From positions 1 to 42,529 of the forward strand of contig JWZX01003335.1 in assembly GCA_001275005.1 (NCBI GenBank): 42,529 nt of DNA. Direction: 5' to 3'. The position numbers and the translations under genes are program-made. Numbering within the stretch: the first letter of the stretch is position 1; each line of letters begins with the position of its first letter. This stretch comes from Chrysochromulina tobinii (taxonomy: Eukaryota; Haptophyta; Prymnesiales; Chrysochromulinaceae). The notes beneath the pieces were generated by a model. It was not told the DNA's origin, ran no database searches, and worked only from the letters and a program-made list of their open reading frames with translations. This document shows, piece by piece, positions 1 to 8,164 of this stretch.

Positions 1-272
1 CCCCCCCGCGACGCGGAGCTTCGCGAGATGAAGCGCGCCAAGCGCAGCGGCCAGCGCGGGCCGGGCCCGGGGCGCCCCCGGCCCCGCGCCCGCGGCTCCC
101 GCCCGGCCCGGGAGCCGGGGCTACTATCGCGGCGGTCCCACGTCGTTTCACGTCGTCTTACTTCACACACTTTTCACAATCTAGCACGTGGATGGCAGAC
201 CGGCCGTTCTCGCAAAACATCGTGACTCCGAGGCGCGGGGGCGCGGGAGCCACTCGAGACTTCGCATTAACT
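1..272. other. Left-edge GC-rich stretch, no gene supported
   Basis: Bases 1-120 are almost pure G+C with runs of CCCGG/GGGCC, followed by an abrupt drop in GC from about 125. One plus-strand frame is open from the first base to 225 and reads Arg/Pro/Gly-rich, so it could be the tail of a gene entering from the left. No domain or homology supports that, and the composition alone would keep frames open. It also contains the region just downstream of the minus-strand gene that stops at 273. Confidence 0.3.
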
Positions 273-848
273 TCAGCCAAACTGCTCGCGCTCTCTCAAG
301 GCTTGCATGCGCGCCCGGAGCACCGCGCTTTCACGTGTCTCCTGCACAAATTTGGGGATCCCCGTGGCATACCAGAGCGTCTGCGCGCGCACCGTCAAGC
401 CCAATCGATCGCTCAATTGTCGTGCGGCACTCACAACACCGCACCAGATTTGCCAGGCTCGCATCGCCAGCTCATTGAAGCGCCAGCTCATGCCCGTCGA
501 TTGGTCCCACTCGAGGAGGCGATTACGCACGCATTCCAGGCGCGCGATCAGTCCCGACTCCTCGCTCATGCGGACCAAGTCATTCCACGCCATCTCGGAG
601 CGCTTGAGCGCATTGCGCGAGAGACTGTGTGTGTGCCAACCCGCCATACGCAGCCGGTCGCCAGATGGGCCTGCCGAGAAGGCCATGAGCGGCCCGAGGA
701 ATTGCACACCAAGCAATGCGCCGATCATGCCCGACCCTAAGAGCGGAACGCCTAGCACAGCACCTGCCATGCCTCCGAGGATGCAGAGCCCTTCGACCTC
801 CTCCTCGAGGGGCTCATCAGACGTTTTCATGGCTGACAATCGTCGCAT
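273..848 (-). CDS. Small Gly-rich membrane protein, unknown
   Basis: I do not recognise a family. The frame is open back to 1016, but that upstream codon is TTG; the first ATGs are at 848 and 830, so I take 848 (191 aa) with 830 as an alternative. Visible: a short acidic N-terminus (DEPLEEEVEG), then about 34 hydrophobic residues rich in Gly (GGMAGAVLGVPLLGSGMIGA and on) that look like one or two tightly packed transmembrane helices with GxxxG spacing, then a soluble, Arg- and Trp-containing helical C-terminus ending in a charged run (RARMQALREREQ). The open frame upstream (SATPSPRAAFG) could be 5' UTR, or coding if an upstream exon exists. It is divergent from the next gene (ATGs about 180 bases apart), so the two probably share a promoter region. 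Confidence 0.5.
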   Translation of the reverse strand: MRRLSAMKTSDEPLEEEVEGLCILGGMAGAVLGVPLLGSGMIGALLGVQFLGPLMAFSAGPSGDRLRMAGWHTHSLSRNALKRSEMAWNDLVRMSEESGLIARLECVRNRLLEWDQSTGMSWRFNELAMRAWQIWCGVVSAARQLSDRLGLTVRAQTLWYATGIPKFVQETRESAVLRARMQALREREQFG

Positions 849-1026
849 CTCCCGCTCGCTCAGCCCGAATGCTGCACGTGGCGAGGGGGTGGCCGAACGT
901 GCGATGTACCCGTGCGGAGCGTGAAGCGGCGGGCTGACGAAGTCCAGCGAAGGCGAGCAGCGAAGGGCACAGCATTTTCGCAGCGTGTGAAGAGAAACTT
1001 GAAATGGAAGGTGCAAGGGGATTGAA

Positions 1027-1914
1027 ATGAATGCTCACTCTCCCTCGCACATGTTTAGCACATCTGTTTCGCATGCAAATCAGCCGCGCAAGAATTCCGT
1101 TTCTTACTTAGCGGACCCGAGTTCTGCACAGAGTCCACACTCTCCCTGTTCCTCGCGATCGATGGCGCGGGCACTTGACCAATACGAACGCAAAACGGAA
1201 TTCTCGTCCAGCAAGCGCATCGGTTCATCAACGTACTTGACTGAGTCTCTCAAAGTGGGGGGCCTCACGTCTCCTCGCGCGTGCTTCAAGTACGACTCTG
1301 CAAATAAAGACTCTGAGACGATCAACATCTCATCACGATCGAGGCAGCTAACACCCCGCGCGCAAGGTCCCCGTCACCGCCCCGACCAAATCCTCAGTGA
1401 GTCCGGCCGGCTGCTTAGTCTGACGCCTGCGTTCGCCGCTATGGATCGGCGTCCTGCCATCTCACCGAGGACATCTGGCCACGGCTCGTCCCCGGGGAAC
1501 ATGTCCTTCCATCGAACCTTCAAGACGAGCCTCACGCCCGAGCAGTTCCAAACTTGCTATTCGTTCGGGCCACAACCATGGAGCGCCGTCAAGCCAGATG
1601 TTGACAACGATCGGCCGACCCCGTGGGATAGGAGAGACGATCAGCTTACGAGCACTGTCGAGCAGCGCATCCTGAGCCACAACCCGTTACCGCACAAGCC
1701 CTACGTCCCCTCGCACGCCATGCAGCCAGCGCCAGCCGATCCGCTGCACGATACTTTTCTCTCGAGCCGCAAGATGATGCGCATCGAGCAGCACGAGCGC
1801 GAGCAGTGCAAGCAGCGCCTTGAGCACGAGCAGCCCGAGGGCCAACGTTACAACCCGGAACGACGTGCGCGCTGGATAGTGAAGGGCGACGGCGGCAGCT
1901 GGTGCGTGGCGTGA
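1027..1914 (+). CDS. Ser-rich, probably disordered protein, unknown
   Basis: A 295-aa open frame with an ATG start. The N-terminal half is rich in Ser, Pro, Arg and Thr with no hydrophobic core and is probably disordered. The middle has a more ordered-looking segment (NMSFHRTFKTSLTPEQFQ) followed by Trp-containing patches (PWSAVKP, PTPWDRR). The C-terminus has a short charged helix (RKMMRIEQHEREQCKQRLEH). There is no signal peptide or membrane segment. The composition resembles cytoskeletal or microtubule-associated proteins of protists, but that is only an impression. The frame has no good opposite-strand competitor and sits between two supported genes, which favours it being real. A later ATG, such as the one beginning MARALDQYERK, is possible. 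Confidence 0.5.
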   Translation: MNAHSPSHMFSTSVSHANQPRKNSVSYLADPSSAQSPHSPCSSRSMARALDQYERKTEFSSSKRIGSSTYLTESLKVGGLTSPRACFKYDSANKDSETINISSRSRQLTPRAQGPRHRPDQILSESGRLLSLTPAFAAMDRRPAISPRTSGHGSSPGNMSFHRTFKTSLTPEQFQTCYSFGPQPWSAVKPDVDNDRPTPWDRRDDQLTSTVEQRILSHNPLPHKPYVPSHAMQPAPADPLHDTFLSSRKMMRIEQHEREQCKQRLEHEQPEGQRYNPERRARWIVKGDGGSWCVA

Positions 1915-2072
1915 AGAGCTGTACAATGAGTGAACGTGCGCAAGGCCCATGCGCGCCGGGGGATGTGGAGCGCCTGATAGTGCGCCTGATGTGATCGTTA
2001 CGGAAGAAGTGAAGAACGCCAAGCATGGTTTACATAGAGGCGCGCGCGCGCTCGCCGCGCCGCGGAGTGAGT

Positions 2073-2073
<1 letters not shown>

Positions 2074-2119
<46 letters not shown>

Positions 2120-2145
2120 GAGACTGAGAGAGACTGAGAGAGAGT
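2074..2145. repeat. (GA)n microsatellite in eIF3h 5' leader
   Basis: An imperfect GA/GAGACT run lies about 75-145 bases upstream of the eIF3h start codon. The plus-strand frame reads through it as Glu-Arg repeats, but homology starts well downstream, so it is most likely 5' UTR or core promoter. Polypurine tracts of this sort can act as GAGA-type promoter elements; whether this one does is unknown. Confidence 0.8.
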
Positions 2146-2219
2146 TGTGGAGAGACGAACCGCGCGACTCAAAATCATTCACAGCTCGCGAGAGCCTCGC
2201 TCACAGCGCGACGTGCCCG

Positions 2220-3437
2220 ATGGCGTCTGGCTCGTCCACCGCGCCGTGGGCCAAGGCCGAGGCACCAGCTGCTGCGCCGCCAACTGCGCCTGCCAAGGCG
2301 CCAAGCTTCGCGACGAGCACCATCAGCGTTGTGGAGCTCGACGCACTGGTGCGTGCTGACGCACACGCTGGCACACGTCAGCTCGAGCTGCGCGTTCTCT
2401 GCGCTGCTGCATGTCTCGCTCTGCGCTCGGGTCTGCTGACGCTCGCTTGCCACCGCGTTTGCTGCCGTCAGGTGGTGCTCAAGATCATCAAGCACTGCCA
2501 GCAGGCGCTGCCAGCCTTTGTTACCGGCCAGCTGCTCGGTCTCGATGTGGGTCCCACGCTGGAGGTCACCAACAGCTTCCCATTCCCCGGCAAGGAGTCG
2601 GTCAATGGCGAGTCGTCGGCGATGGACGACGATGCATCCTCCGAGTACCAGATCGAGATGATGCGCTGCCTGCGCGAGGTCAACGTCGACAACAATACTG
2701 TTGGGTGGTACCAAAGCACCTACTTCAGCTCCTTCATTGACGAGCAGTGCGTGGAGACGCAGTTCAACTATCAGAGCAACCTGAAGAACTGCGTGGTGCT
2801 CATCTTCGACCCGTCGCGCGCGCGCACGTCGGGCATCGCGCTGCGCGCCTTCCGGCTCACCGATTCCTTCATGACGCTCTACTCGGTAGGCAAGGTGACG
2901 TATGATGCGCTCGCGGGCGCCTCGAGCACCTCCAAGAGGGCAGGGGTCTTCGAAGAGGTTCCGATCAAGGTGCGCTCTTCGCACCTGAGCTCGGCGCTCC
3001 TCCTCGAGCTTCAGGACGAGTGCGGCTTCTCGGCCAACGCCGCCGACTTTTCGCGCCTCGAGCTGAACACGAACCCGTTCCTCGAGAAGCAGTTGCAACT
3101 CCTCATCGAGTGCATCGAGGACCTTCAGCAGGAGTCGTCGAAGCTGCAGCACTACGAGCGCGCGGTGCAGCGCCAAAAGGGCACGCAGTCCTCCTACCTC
3201 GCCAAGAAAAAGGCCGAGGCCGTCGCGCGCCGCGCGCGCGGTGAGGAGCCGTTGCCGGAGGAGGACCTGACGCACAACTCGCTCTTCAAGCCCATCGCGA
3301 AGCCGTCGCGCCTCGAGTCGCTGCTGATCACCGATCAGATGTCGGCCTACTGCCAGCAGATCAACCAGTTCACTGGCCAATCCTTCGCCAAGCTCTTCCT
3401 GCTCCAGTCGCTCAACAACGGCGCCGACAAGGCGTGA
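2220..3437 (+). CDS. EIF3H: Translation initiation factor eIF3 subunit H
   Basis: A cytoplasmic MPN-domain subunit of the eIF3 complex that helps recruit mRNA and the 43S complex. Taking 2220-2348 joined to 2472-3437 gives 364 aa, against about 350 for animal eIF3h. Family hallmarks in order: VELDAL-VVLKIIKHC at the MPN start, LGLDVG, TNSFPFPG, YQIEMMRCLREVNVDNNTVG, the strongly conserved GWYQSTYFSSF, VVLIFDP, FEEVPIKVRSSHL, and near the end GEEPLPEEDLTHNSLFKP and TDQMSAYCQQINQFTGQSFAK. The catalytic JAMM metal ligands are absent, as expected for eIF3h. The ATG at 2220 (MASGSS) was chosen because the in-frame ATG at 2025 would translate the GA microsatellite. The Ala/Pro-rich first 30 residues are lineage-specific. 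Confidence 0.95.
   Translation: MASGSSTAPWAKAEAPAAAPPTAPAKAPSFATSTISVVELDALVRADAHAGTRQLELRVLCAAACLALRSGLLTLACHRVCCRQVVLKIIKHCQQALPAFVTGQLLGLDVGPTLEVTNSFPFPGKESVNGESSAMDDDASSEYQIEMMRCLREVNVDNNTVGWYQSTYFSSFIDEQCVETQFNYQSNLKNCVVLIFDPSRARTSGIALRAFRLTDSFMTLYSVGKVTYDALAGASSTSKRAGVFEEVPIKVRSSHLSSALLLELQDECGFSANAADFSRLELNTNPFLEKQLQLLIECIEDLQQESSKLQHYERAVQRQKGTQSSYLAKKKAEAVARRARGEEPLPEEDLTHNSLFKPIAKPSRLESLLITDQMSAYCQQINQFTGQSFAKLFLLQSLNNGADKA
2349..2471 (+). other. 123-nt phase-0 intron in eIF3h, frame-preserving
   Basis: It begins GTGCGT and ends GCCGTCAG, with a CTGAC branch-like motif upstream of the acceptor. Its length is exactly 41 codons and it has no in-frame stop, so the unspliced frame reads straight through. 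Removing it restores the family sequence DALVVLKIIKH; leaving it in inserts 41 Ala/Leu/Cys-rich residues into the first strand and helix of the MPN fold, where known eIF3h proteins have none. Confidence 0.88.
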
Positions 3438-3793
3438 GCGCGCGGTGCAAGATGGTGCGGGTCGGATGCCGATGAGCGATCGGTGTGGCGGCCCGCGCGG
3501 ATCTGCCTTCTTGGGGTTACCGCGCGCGCCACTGCCCGGTATTTCCCAGAGGTCTTATTGTTGTCACCGATCTATCGAAAGAAGGCATGACATGTTTTGC
3601 AAACCCTGATAACTGACTGTATCGTCATCGACGCGTTGTGATGAGCGCGTTGCTTCAGAGCGTTGATCTCCGGACTCCGCACGCGCACACCCGAGGACCC
3701 CCCAAAGTGGACAATCTGAGTCTTGTTATCATTGTACATGGCCGGACCAGCGGCAGTACCGGACCGAAGCACGACTGCACATGTTCCAGACCA
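3438..3793. other. Convergent intergenic region
   Basis: 356 bases between the stop codons of eIF3h (+) and the metalloprotease (-). GC drops in the middle (about 3540-3620), consistent with two facing 3' UTRs. I see no tRNA, repeat or supported small gene. No confident polyadenylation signal can be named. Confidence 0.6.
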
Positions 3794-6700
3794 TCATCTG
3801 CGTAGTGCGTTCGCGCCACCACGGCGGGCGCGCGGAAGCGCTCTCTGGAACAGGCTACCAAGACCGTTGCCGCCGCGGCTGCGTGCAGCCTCGGCAGCCT
3901 CCCTCTTGGCCTCGGCCTCGGCCGTCTGCTGCTCGTGCACGGCACGCAACACCGATGCAACGGCCCGTACCGCCGCCATTCCCGCGGTCGCGATGTCGGC
4001 GTCACTGGCAGCATCGACTGCGGTCACATCGGACTCATTGGCCGTCAATGATGCGTCCGGCTCCGCAACGTGCGCGGTCACCTCCACTACCCAGCGGAGG
4101 AAGGCCGCGCGCGCCTCATGGCCGTCCGCGAGCAGCTTCGCAAACTGGAGTCCACGCATACCGGTAGAGTCCTGCGACACTCGCCCGCCAGGTGGCCGGC
4201 TGGGGAGCGCTGGCCGCGCCGGCGCCGTCCGCGCCGCCGGCGCATCTGCCGCCGTGAGTGCTGCGACTCTCTGCGCGCCCGCTGGCAATATCGCCGGCCC
4301 GGCTGCCACGGCCGGCACGGCCAGAACGGCCGATGGGGAGGCGGCGGGCGGGGCGAGCGTGGCGGGCGCCGTGGCGGGCGCATCCGGGGCTCCGGCTGCG
4401 AGCCCATCCAAGAGCGCACCAAGGCCGCCCGCCGCTTGGTCCGCCGTGCCTGCTGGGGACTCTGCGGCCTTGATGCGCGTAGAGTCCGTGAGAGGGCTGA
4501 GGCTCGATAGCCATCCGAAGAACTCGGAGAGCGGCTGTTGCTGCGTTGCTGCCGCTGCCGCCTCGCCTGTTGCTGCCGCCTCGGCCCCTGCCTCAGCCGA
4601 TGCGTCCCTTTCGTCCTCCTTGCCCCCCTTCTCCTCCCCGGCCGCGGCCATCGAGAGGCGGCTGCCCCGAAGAGTTCTCGACCGGCGCACCGGTCTCGGC
4701 TTCGAGACGCCTATGGGCAGCACGTCTCCGCCGGATTCGAAGTAGGTCACAAGCTCGGCCTCGCTCAGGCTGGCGAAGCTCGCGAGATCATACGGCACGT
4801 CGTTGGCAACACAGTCGTTGCGGATGTCCTCAATCTCCGCCGCGGTCCAGGGCTTCTTGGAACTTGGCGCAGCCATGATGGCGGAGGCGGCCTGTACCGT
4901 TGACATCTCGTCTCGCCCGTCGGCGAGCGGCGACGGCGGCGGCGAAGCAGGTACGCGGCGAAGCAGCGCGTGCGCATCGCAAACCAGCATGTAGCCAGCC
5001 GCCAGTACAATCGCCACCACCATTGCAGTGATCAGGTAAGGTGTAGAGGCGAGCCCCAACGCCGCAGCGAGCACGAGCCACATGAACGGACGGCGGCGGG
5101 TAGGCAAGCCTACAGGGTGCCCCTCGCGCCATGCTCGCTCCAAAGCTTCAGTCTCGAGTGCCTCGAGGGCCGTCAACACCGCCCCCACGTCGCGAACCTG
5201 AGCCTCATCCGAGTCAACCAAAGCGTCGACACAGATCGGGAGTTGAGTGGAGAGCCGACGGTAGAGGTCATGCCGAGTGCCTACCTTCCCACCGCCCGTG
5301 TTGAGCGGGGGGCGTGCAGGGCGGCTGGCGAGGCCGAGCAAGCACATAAGCCAACGCCACCACACTGCCCACACGCATCGGGCCGCGCGGAAGATGCCCC
5401 CTCTCGAAGCCTCTGCCGCCGCCTCCGCCGCCGCCGCCGCCGCCCCTTCGCGAGCCGTCTGCTCCTGCCGCTGCATTTGCCTCTCCGTCGCCGCGTGCAG
5501 CTCGCCATGGACCTCGCGCACCTCGCGAGACAACTGGGCGAGAGGCTCTCGCAACCCACTGACGAGCTTGCCACTCCGCACGAGCGCGACCAAAGGCACG
5601 ATCTCAAAGAGCTGGAAGAGCTCGCGCAGGTCGTCTGAGGCAGCCGCATCCGAGGCAGCCGCCGCCGATGCAGCCGCCGCCGAATCGGGGGCGCCAGCGG
5701 TGGGGAAGACGCTCAACACGAGCCCACCCTTTCGGCTACGCTTCTCCTTGGGCTTCACCTCTTCGGCCACGTGACGTGCCATCCCGGGCAGGTGAGGCGC
5801 CGTACCGGGCAGGTGAGGCGCCGTACCGGGCAGGTGAGGCGCCGTACCGGGCTTCGCCTTTGGGGCCTTTGGTTTACACCCGGCGGCCGCCCCGGCGCCA
5901 CTGCCCGCGCCGATGCCGCCAGCGCCCGCGCCGCCATGATGCGCCTCGATGGCAGCGGCTGCAGCGCGCTGCCACCTAGCTCGCCTCAGAGCCTTTAGAC
6001 GCTCCGCTTCCGCTGCGGCGCTGGCGTGCCGCAGATGCAACGCAAACTCGTGTAGCGCTGCGTCCGTCGTGGGCACGCGCGCATATGCGCCGCCGCCCTT
6101 GCCGCCCTTGCCGCCAGCCGCCACGGCCGTCCCTCGCTGGTAGCCTAACTTGCTCGCATCGAAGGCGCCGAGCGCCTTGAGCGCGCCACCATCCCTCCAA
6201 AGCAACTGCAAATCTCGCGCGAGCTCGCGGAAGCGCTTGCGCTCGCGCCGAGAGGCGTACAGAGCAAACAGCTGTATGATCAGCATCGCAAGCACGAAAG
6301 GCACGAGCAGCGCAAGCAACAACCGGAGGAAGCCGGATCGACGCGGCGAGCGCACGCACAGCGGCGGCGCCAGGCGCACGTGGTCGCATGCCGGGTACAG
6401 GTAGTTGAGCCCGTCGAGGTCGTCCTGCGTGAGGCACGCGCGCGCGCGATGGGTCGTCGTCGAGAACATGATCGACCCATCCGAATCACCACCTGCAGCT
6501 CCGAAATACCCAGCATAACCGACCCGACGCTCGAGGCTGCTCAGCGGCTGCTGGCAGAGGGCGGGGCCCATCGGGCGCACCGCCGGCTCATAGATGGCAT
6601 GGCCCTGCGTGTCCGGGTGGTGGAAGCCGAGGATGTGCCCGATCTCATGCGCTGTCGCGGCCTCGAAATCAAAGCATTCGACACACGGTAAGTAGACGCG

Positions 6701-7792
6701 AACGTACACAATCGGCGGCGCGATCAGTAGGAGGAGGCACAGGGTAGTCGAGGCCACGCCAAGCGCGCCGCTGAGCCGCTCGAACTTGTCCAGCAGCGTC
6801 GAGCCGGCCACGACGAAGACGCGCGCCGTAGATCCCACACAGCCGCTGCAGCCGCTGCAGCCGCAACAGCCGCAGCAGCCGCCGTCGCGCCGACCGCCGC
6901 GCCGGGGACCAGGGCGGTCGAGATCGAGGTCGAGGTCGAGCGGCTTGTCGAAGTTCTGCCATCCGCCGACGATGGTCCGTCGGGTGGTGGCGGCGCCCGC
7001 ATGAAGCTGGTGAATCGCGGAGTCGAACCACGCGAGCAGGAACCAGATGACCATCGCGCACCCCACAATAAAGCAGACAAGCAACGTGATCCGCAAAGCT
7101 AGGTCACCGTTCGCGCCGTTCAAATGGAGGCCCGAGCAGAACGTATTGTCCAGGTACCAGCACTGCGCCGAGTTGAACTCCATTTCAGCGTACGCGATGG
7201 AGTAGTCGCCGCTCACCCAGACGCCCGCGGTCGTGCGTCGGCCGGGGCCCGGCGGCGACACCCATCCTCGGTCCTTGGCGGGGTAGTTGAGCACCCACGC
7301 CGCGCGCCCTGCCTCTTCGGCATCTCGCGGCACAGTGGCTGTAACGGACACCTCAGCAAGCGTGCAGTCGTTCGATGCCCAGCCGCCGGCAGCACACACT
7401 GAGCTCACATCCTTAAAGCTGATGGCCTTGTGATTGGCAGCCCACGTGTTGAATGCTCGACCGATGGCGTCGGAAATCTCGGCGCAATCGACGAACGTAA
7501 ACCCCATGTTGAGGATCGCCTCCCACCACGTGAATGACTGCTCCCGGAACCGCGCGAGCATCATCGTGCAGAAGCTCGGATCGATGGCATACGTGATGCC
7601 GCCGCCCAGGCCTGATGAGTCGGCCGCGAGGGCTGGCAGCGACCAACTGAAGTGGCGTTCCGTTCCTCCGTTGGAAGTCAAATTCCACGGGGCACTAAAG
7701 TATGAGTAGGCGGCTGCGCGCTGGGGCGCGAACGCCACGAGAGCGATCAGCACCTGGAGCGGCGGCGGGACGGCCACCACCCATACCGCCAT
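3794..7792 (-). CDS. Multi-pass matrixin-like (M10) zinc metalloprotease
   Basis: A 1332-aa single-exon frame. Residues 1-28 are a signal peptide. Residues about 30-225 are the N-terminal half of a matrixin domain (AFNTWAANHKAISFKDV; later YAEMEFNSAQCWYLDNTFC). The zinc site is HEIGHILGFHH (His382, Glu383, His386, His392) followed by a Met-turn at Met442 (DGSIMF) and DDLDGLNYLYP. Unusually, two membrane segments (about 232-254 and 343-366) and a Cys/Gly-rich stretch (305-318) lie between the two halves of the catalytic domain. A third membrane segment spans 488-511 and a hydrophobic pair lies near 899-940. The long C-terminal region carries a GTAPHLP tandem repeat, Ala-rich low complexity and a conserved-looking patch (WTAAEIEDIRNDC). 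Likely a secretory-pathway or cell-surface protease. The catalytic residues are intact; the insertion could affect folding or be regulatory. Confidence 0.82.
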   Translation of the reverse strand: MAVWVVAVPPPLQVLIALVAFAPQRAAAYSYFSAPWNLTSNGGTERHFSWSLPALAADSSGLGGGITYAIDPSFCTMMLARFREQSFTWWEAILNMGFTFVDCAEISDAIGRAFNTWAANHKAISFKDVSSVCAAGGWASNDCTLAEVSVTATVPRDAEEAGRAAWVLNYPAKDRGWVSPPGPGRRTTAGVWVSGDYSIAYAEMEFNSAQCWYLDNTFCSGLHLNGANGDLALRITLLVCFIVGCAMVIWFLLAWFDSAIHQLHAGAATTRRTIVGGWQNFDKPLDLDLDLDRPGPRRGGRRDGGCCGCCGCSGCSGCVGSTARVFVVAGSTLLDKFERLSGALGVASTTLCLLLLIAPPIVYVRVYLPCVECFDFEAATAHEIGHILGFHHPDTQGHAIYEPAVRPMGPALCQQPLSSLERRVGYAGYFGAAGGDSDGSIMFSTTTHRARACLTQDDLDGLNYLYPACDHVRLAPPLCVRSPRRSGFLRLLLALLVPFVLAMLIIQLFALYASRRERKRFRELARDLQLLWRDGGALKALGAFDASKLGYQRGTAVAAGGKGGKGGGAYARVPTTDAALHEFALHLRHASAAAEAERLKALRRARWQRAAAAAIEAHHGGAGAGGIGAGSGAGAAAGCKPKAPKAKPGTAPHLPGTAPHLPGTAPHLPGMARHVAEEVKPKEKRSRKGGLVLSVFPTAGAPDSAAAASAAAASDAAASDDLRELFQLFEIVPLVALVRSGKLVSGLREPLAQLSREVREVHGELHAATERQMQRQEQTAREGAAAAAAEAAAEASRGGIFRAARCVWAVWWRWLMCLLGLASRPARPPLNTGGGKVGTRHDLYRRLSTQLPICVDALVDSDEAQVRDVGAVLTALEALETEALERAWREGHPVGLPTRRRPFMWLVLAAALGLASTPYLITAMVVAIVLAAGYMLVCDAHALLRRVPASPPPSPLADGRDEMSTVQAASAIMAAPSSKKPWTAAEIEDIRNDCVANDVPYDLASFASLSEAELVTYFESGGDVLPIGVSKPRPVRRSRTLRGSRLSMAAAGEEKGGKEDERDASAEAGAEAAATGEAAAAATQQQPLSEFFGWLSSLSPLTDSTRIKAAESPAGTADQAAGGLGALLDGLAAGAPDAPATAPATLAPPAASPSAVLAVPAVAAGPAILPAGAQRVAALTAADAPAARTAPARPALPSRPPGGRVSQDSTGMRGLQFAKLLADGHEARAAFLRWVVEVTAHVAEPDASLTANESDVTAVDAASDADIATAGMAAVRAVASVLRAVHEQQTAEAEAKREAAEAARSRGGNGLGSLFQRALPRARRGGANALRR
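5780..5852 (-). repeat. 21-bp tandem repeat in the metalloprotease gene
   Basis: About three near-identical copies of a 21-bp unit, encoding GTAPHLP repeated three times followed by a diverged copy (GMARH). It lies in the disordered cytoplasmic-side linker, so length change here is probably tolerated. Confidence 0.9.
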
Positions 7793-8164
7793 TCTCCTAC
7801 GTGCGGTTGCCTATTCATGTTAATACACACAACACGTAAGCAGCACAGCTGTGAAGACAATACAATACAATTCAGGCCAGGCCTCGCATGAGACACATGC
7901 AGACAGAGAGCTGAGAAACAGCCTAAGGAGAAGATCGGCGAGACCCATGTATGAACTCGGGAGGGAGCGCGCCCGATTCACACCGGAGTCGAGACCTGGA
8001 TGCCTGTGAACGTTAACACGACAGACGCGTAACCGGTGTCAAGCAAAACACTCCACAACCACATCTTACATTGGTGCAGTACTTTCCTTTCGAGAATGCA
8101 TCTTTGCACCCCTTGACACTTGCTCACTTTCTCGCTTGCACCCGCTGACGAGAGCTTGCCCCAG
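7793..8164. other. Intergenic: metalloprotease promoter side
   Basis: 372 bases between the start codon of the metalloprotease (-) and the stop of the thioesterase-like gene (-). The stretch just upstream of the metalloprotease is relatively AT-rich (7812-7875, with several TAATAC/ACAATAC words), which is where its promoter would be. I see no RNA gene or supported ORF. Confidence 0.5.

Noticed and set aside
849-1016. Upstream extension of the first minus-strand gene
   Set aside because: No ATG; the frame's first codon is TTG. It could still be coding if an unseen upstream exon exists.
2025-2219. Upstream in-frame ATG of eIF3h
   Set aside because: It would translate the GA microsatellite into Glu-Arg repeats; family homology starts after 2220.
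2175-3380. 401-aa minus-strand open frame over eIF3h
   Set aside because: Antisense shadow of a gene identified by clear homology; composition is Arg/Leu-rich and non-native.
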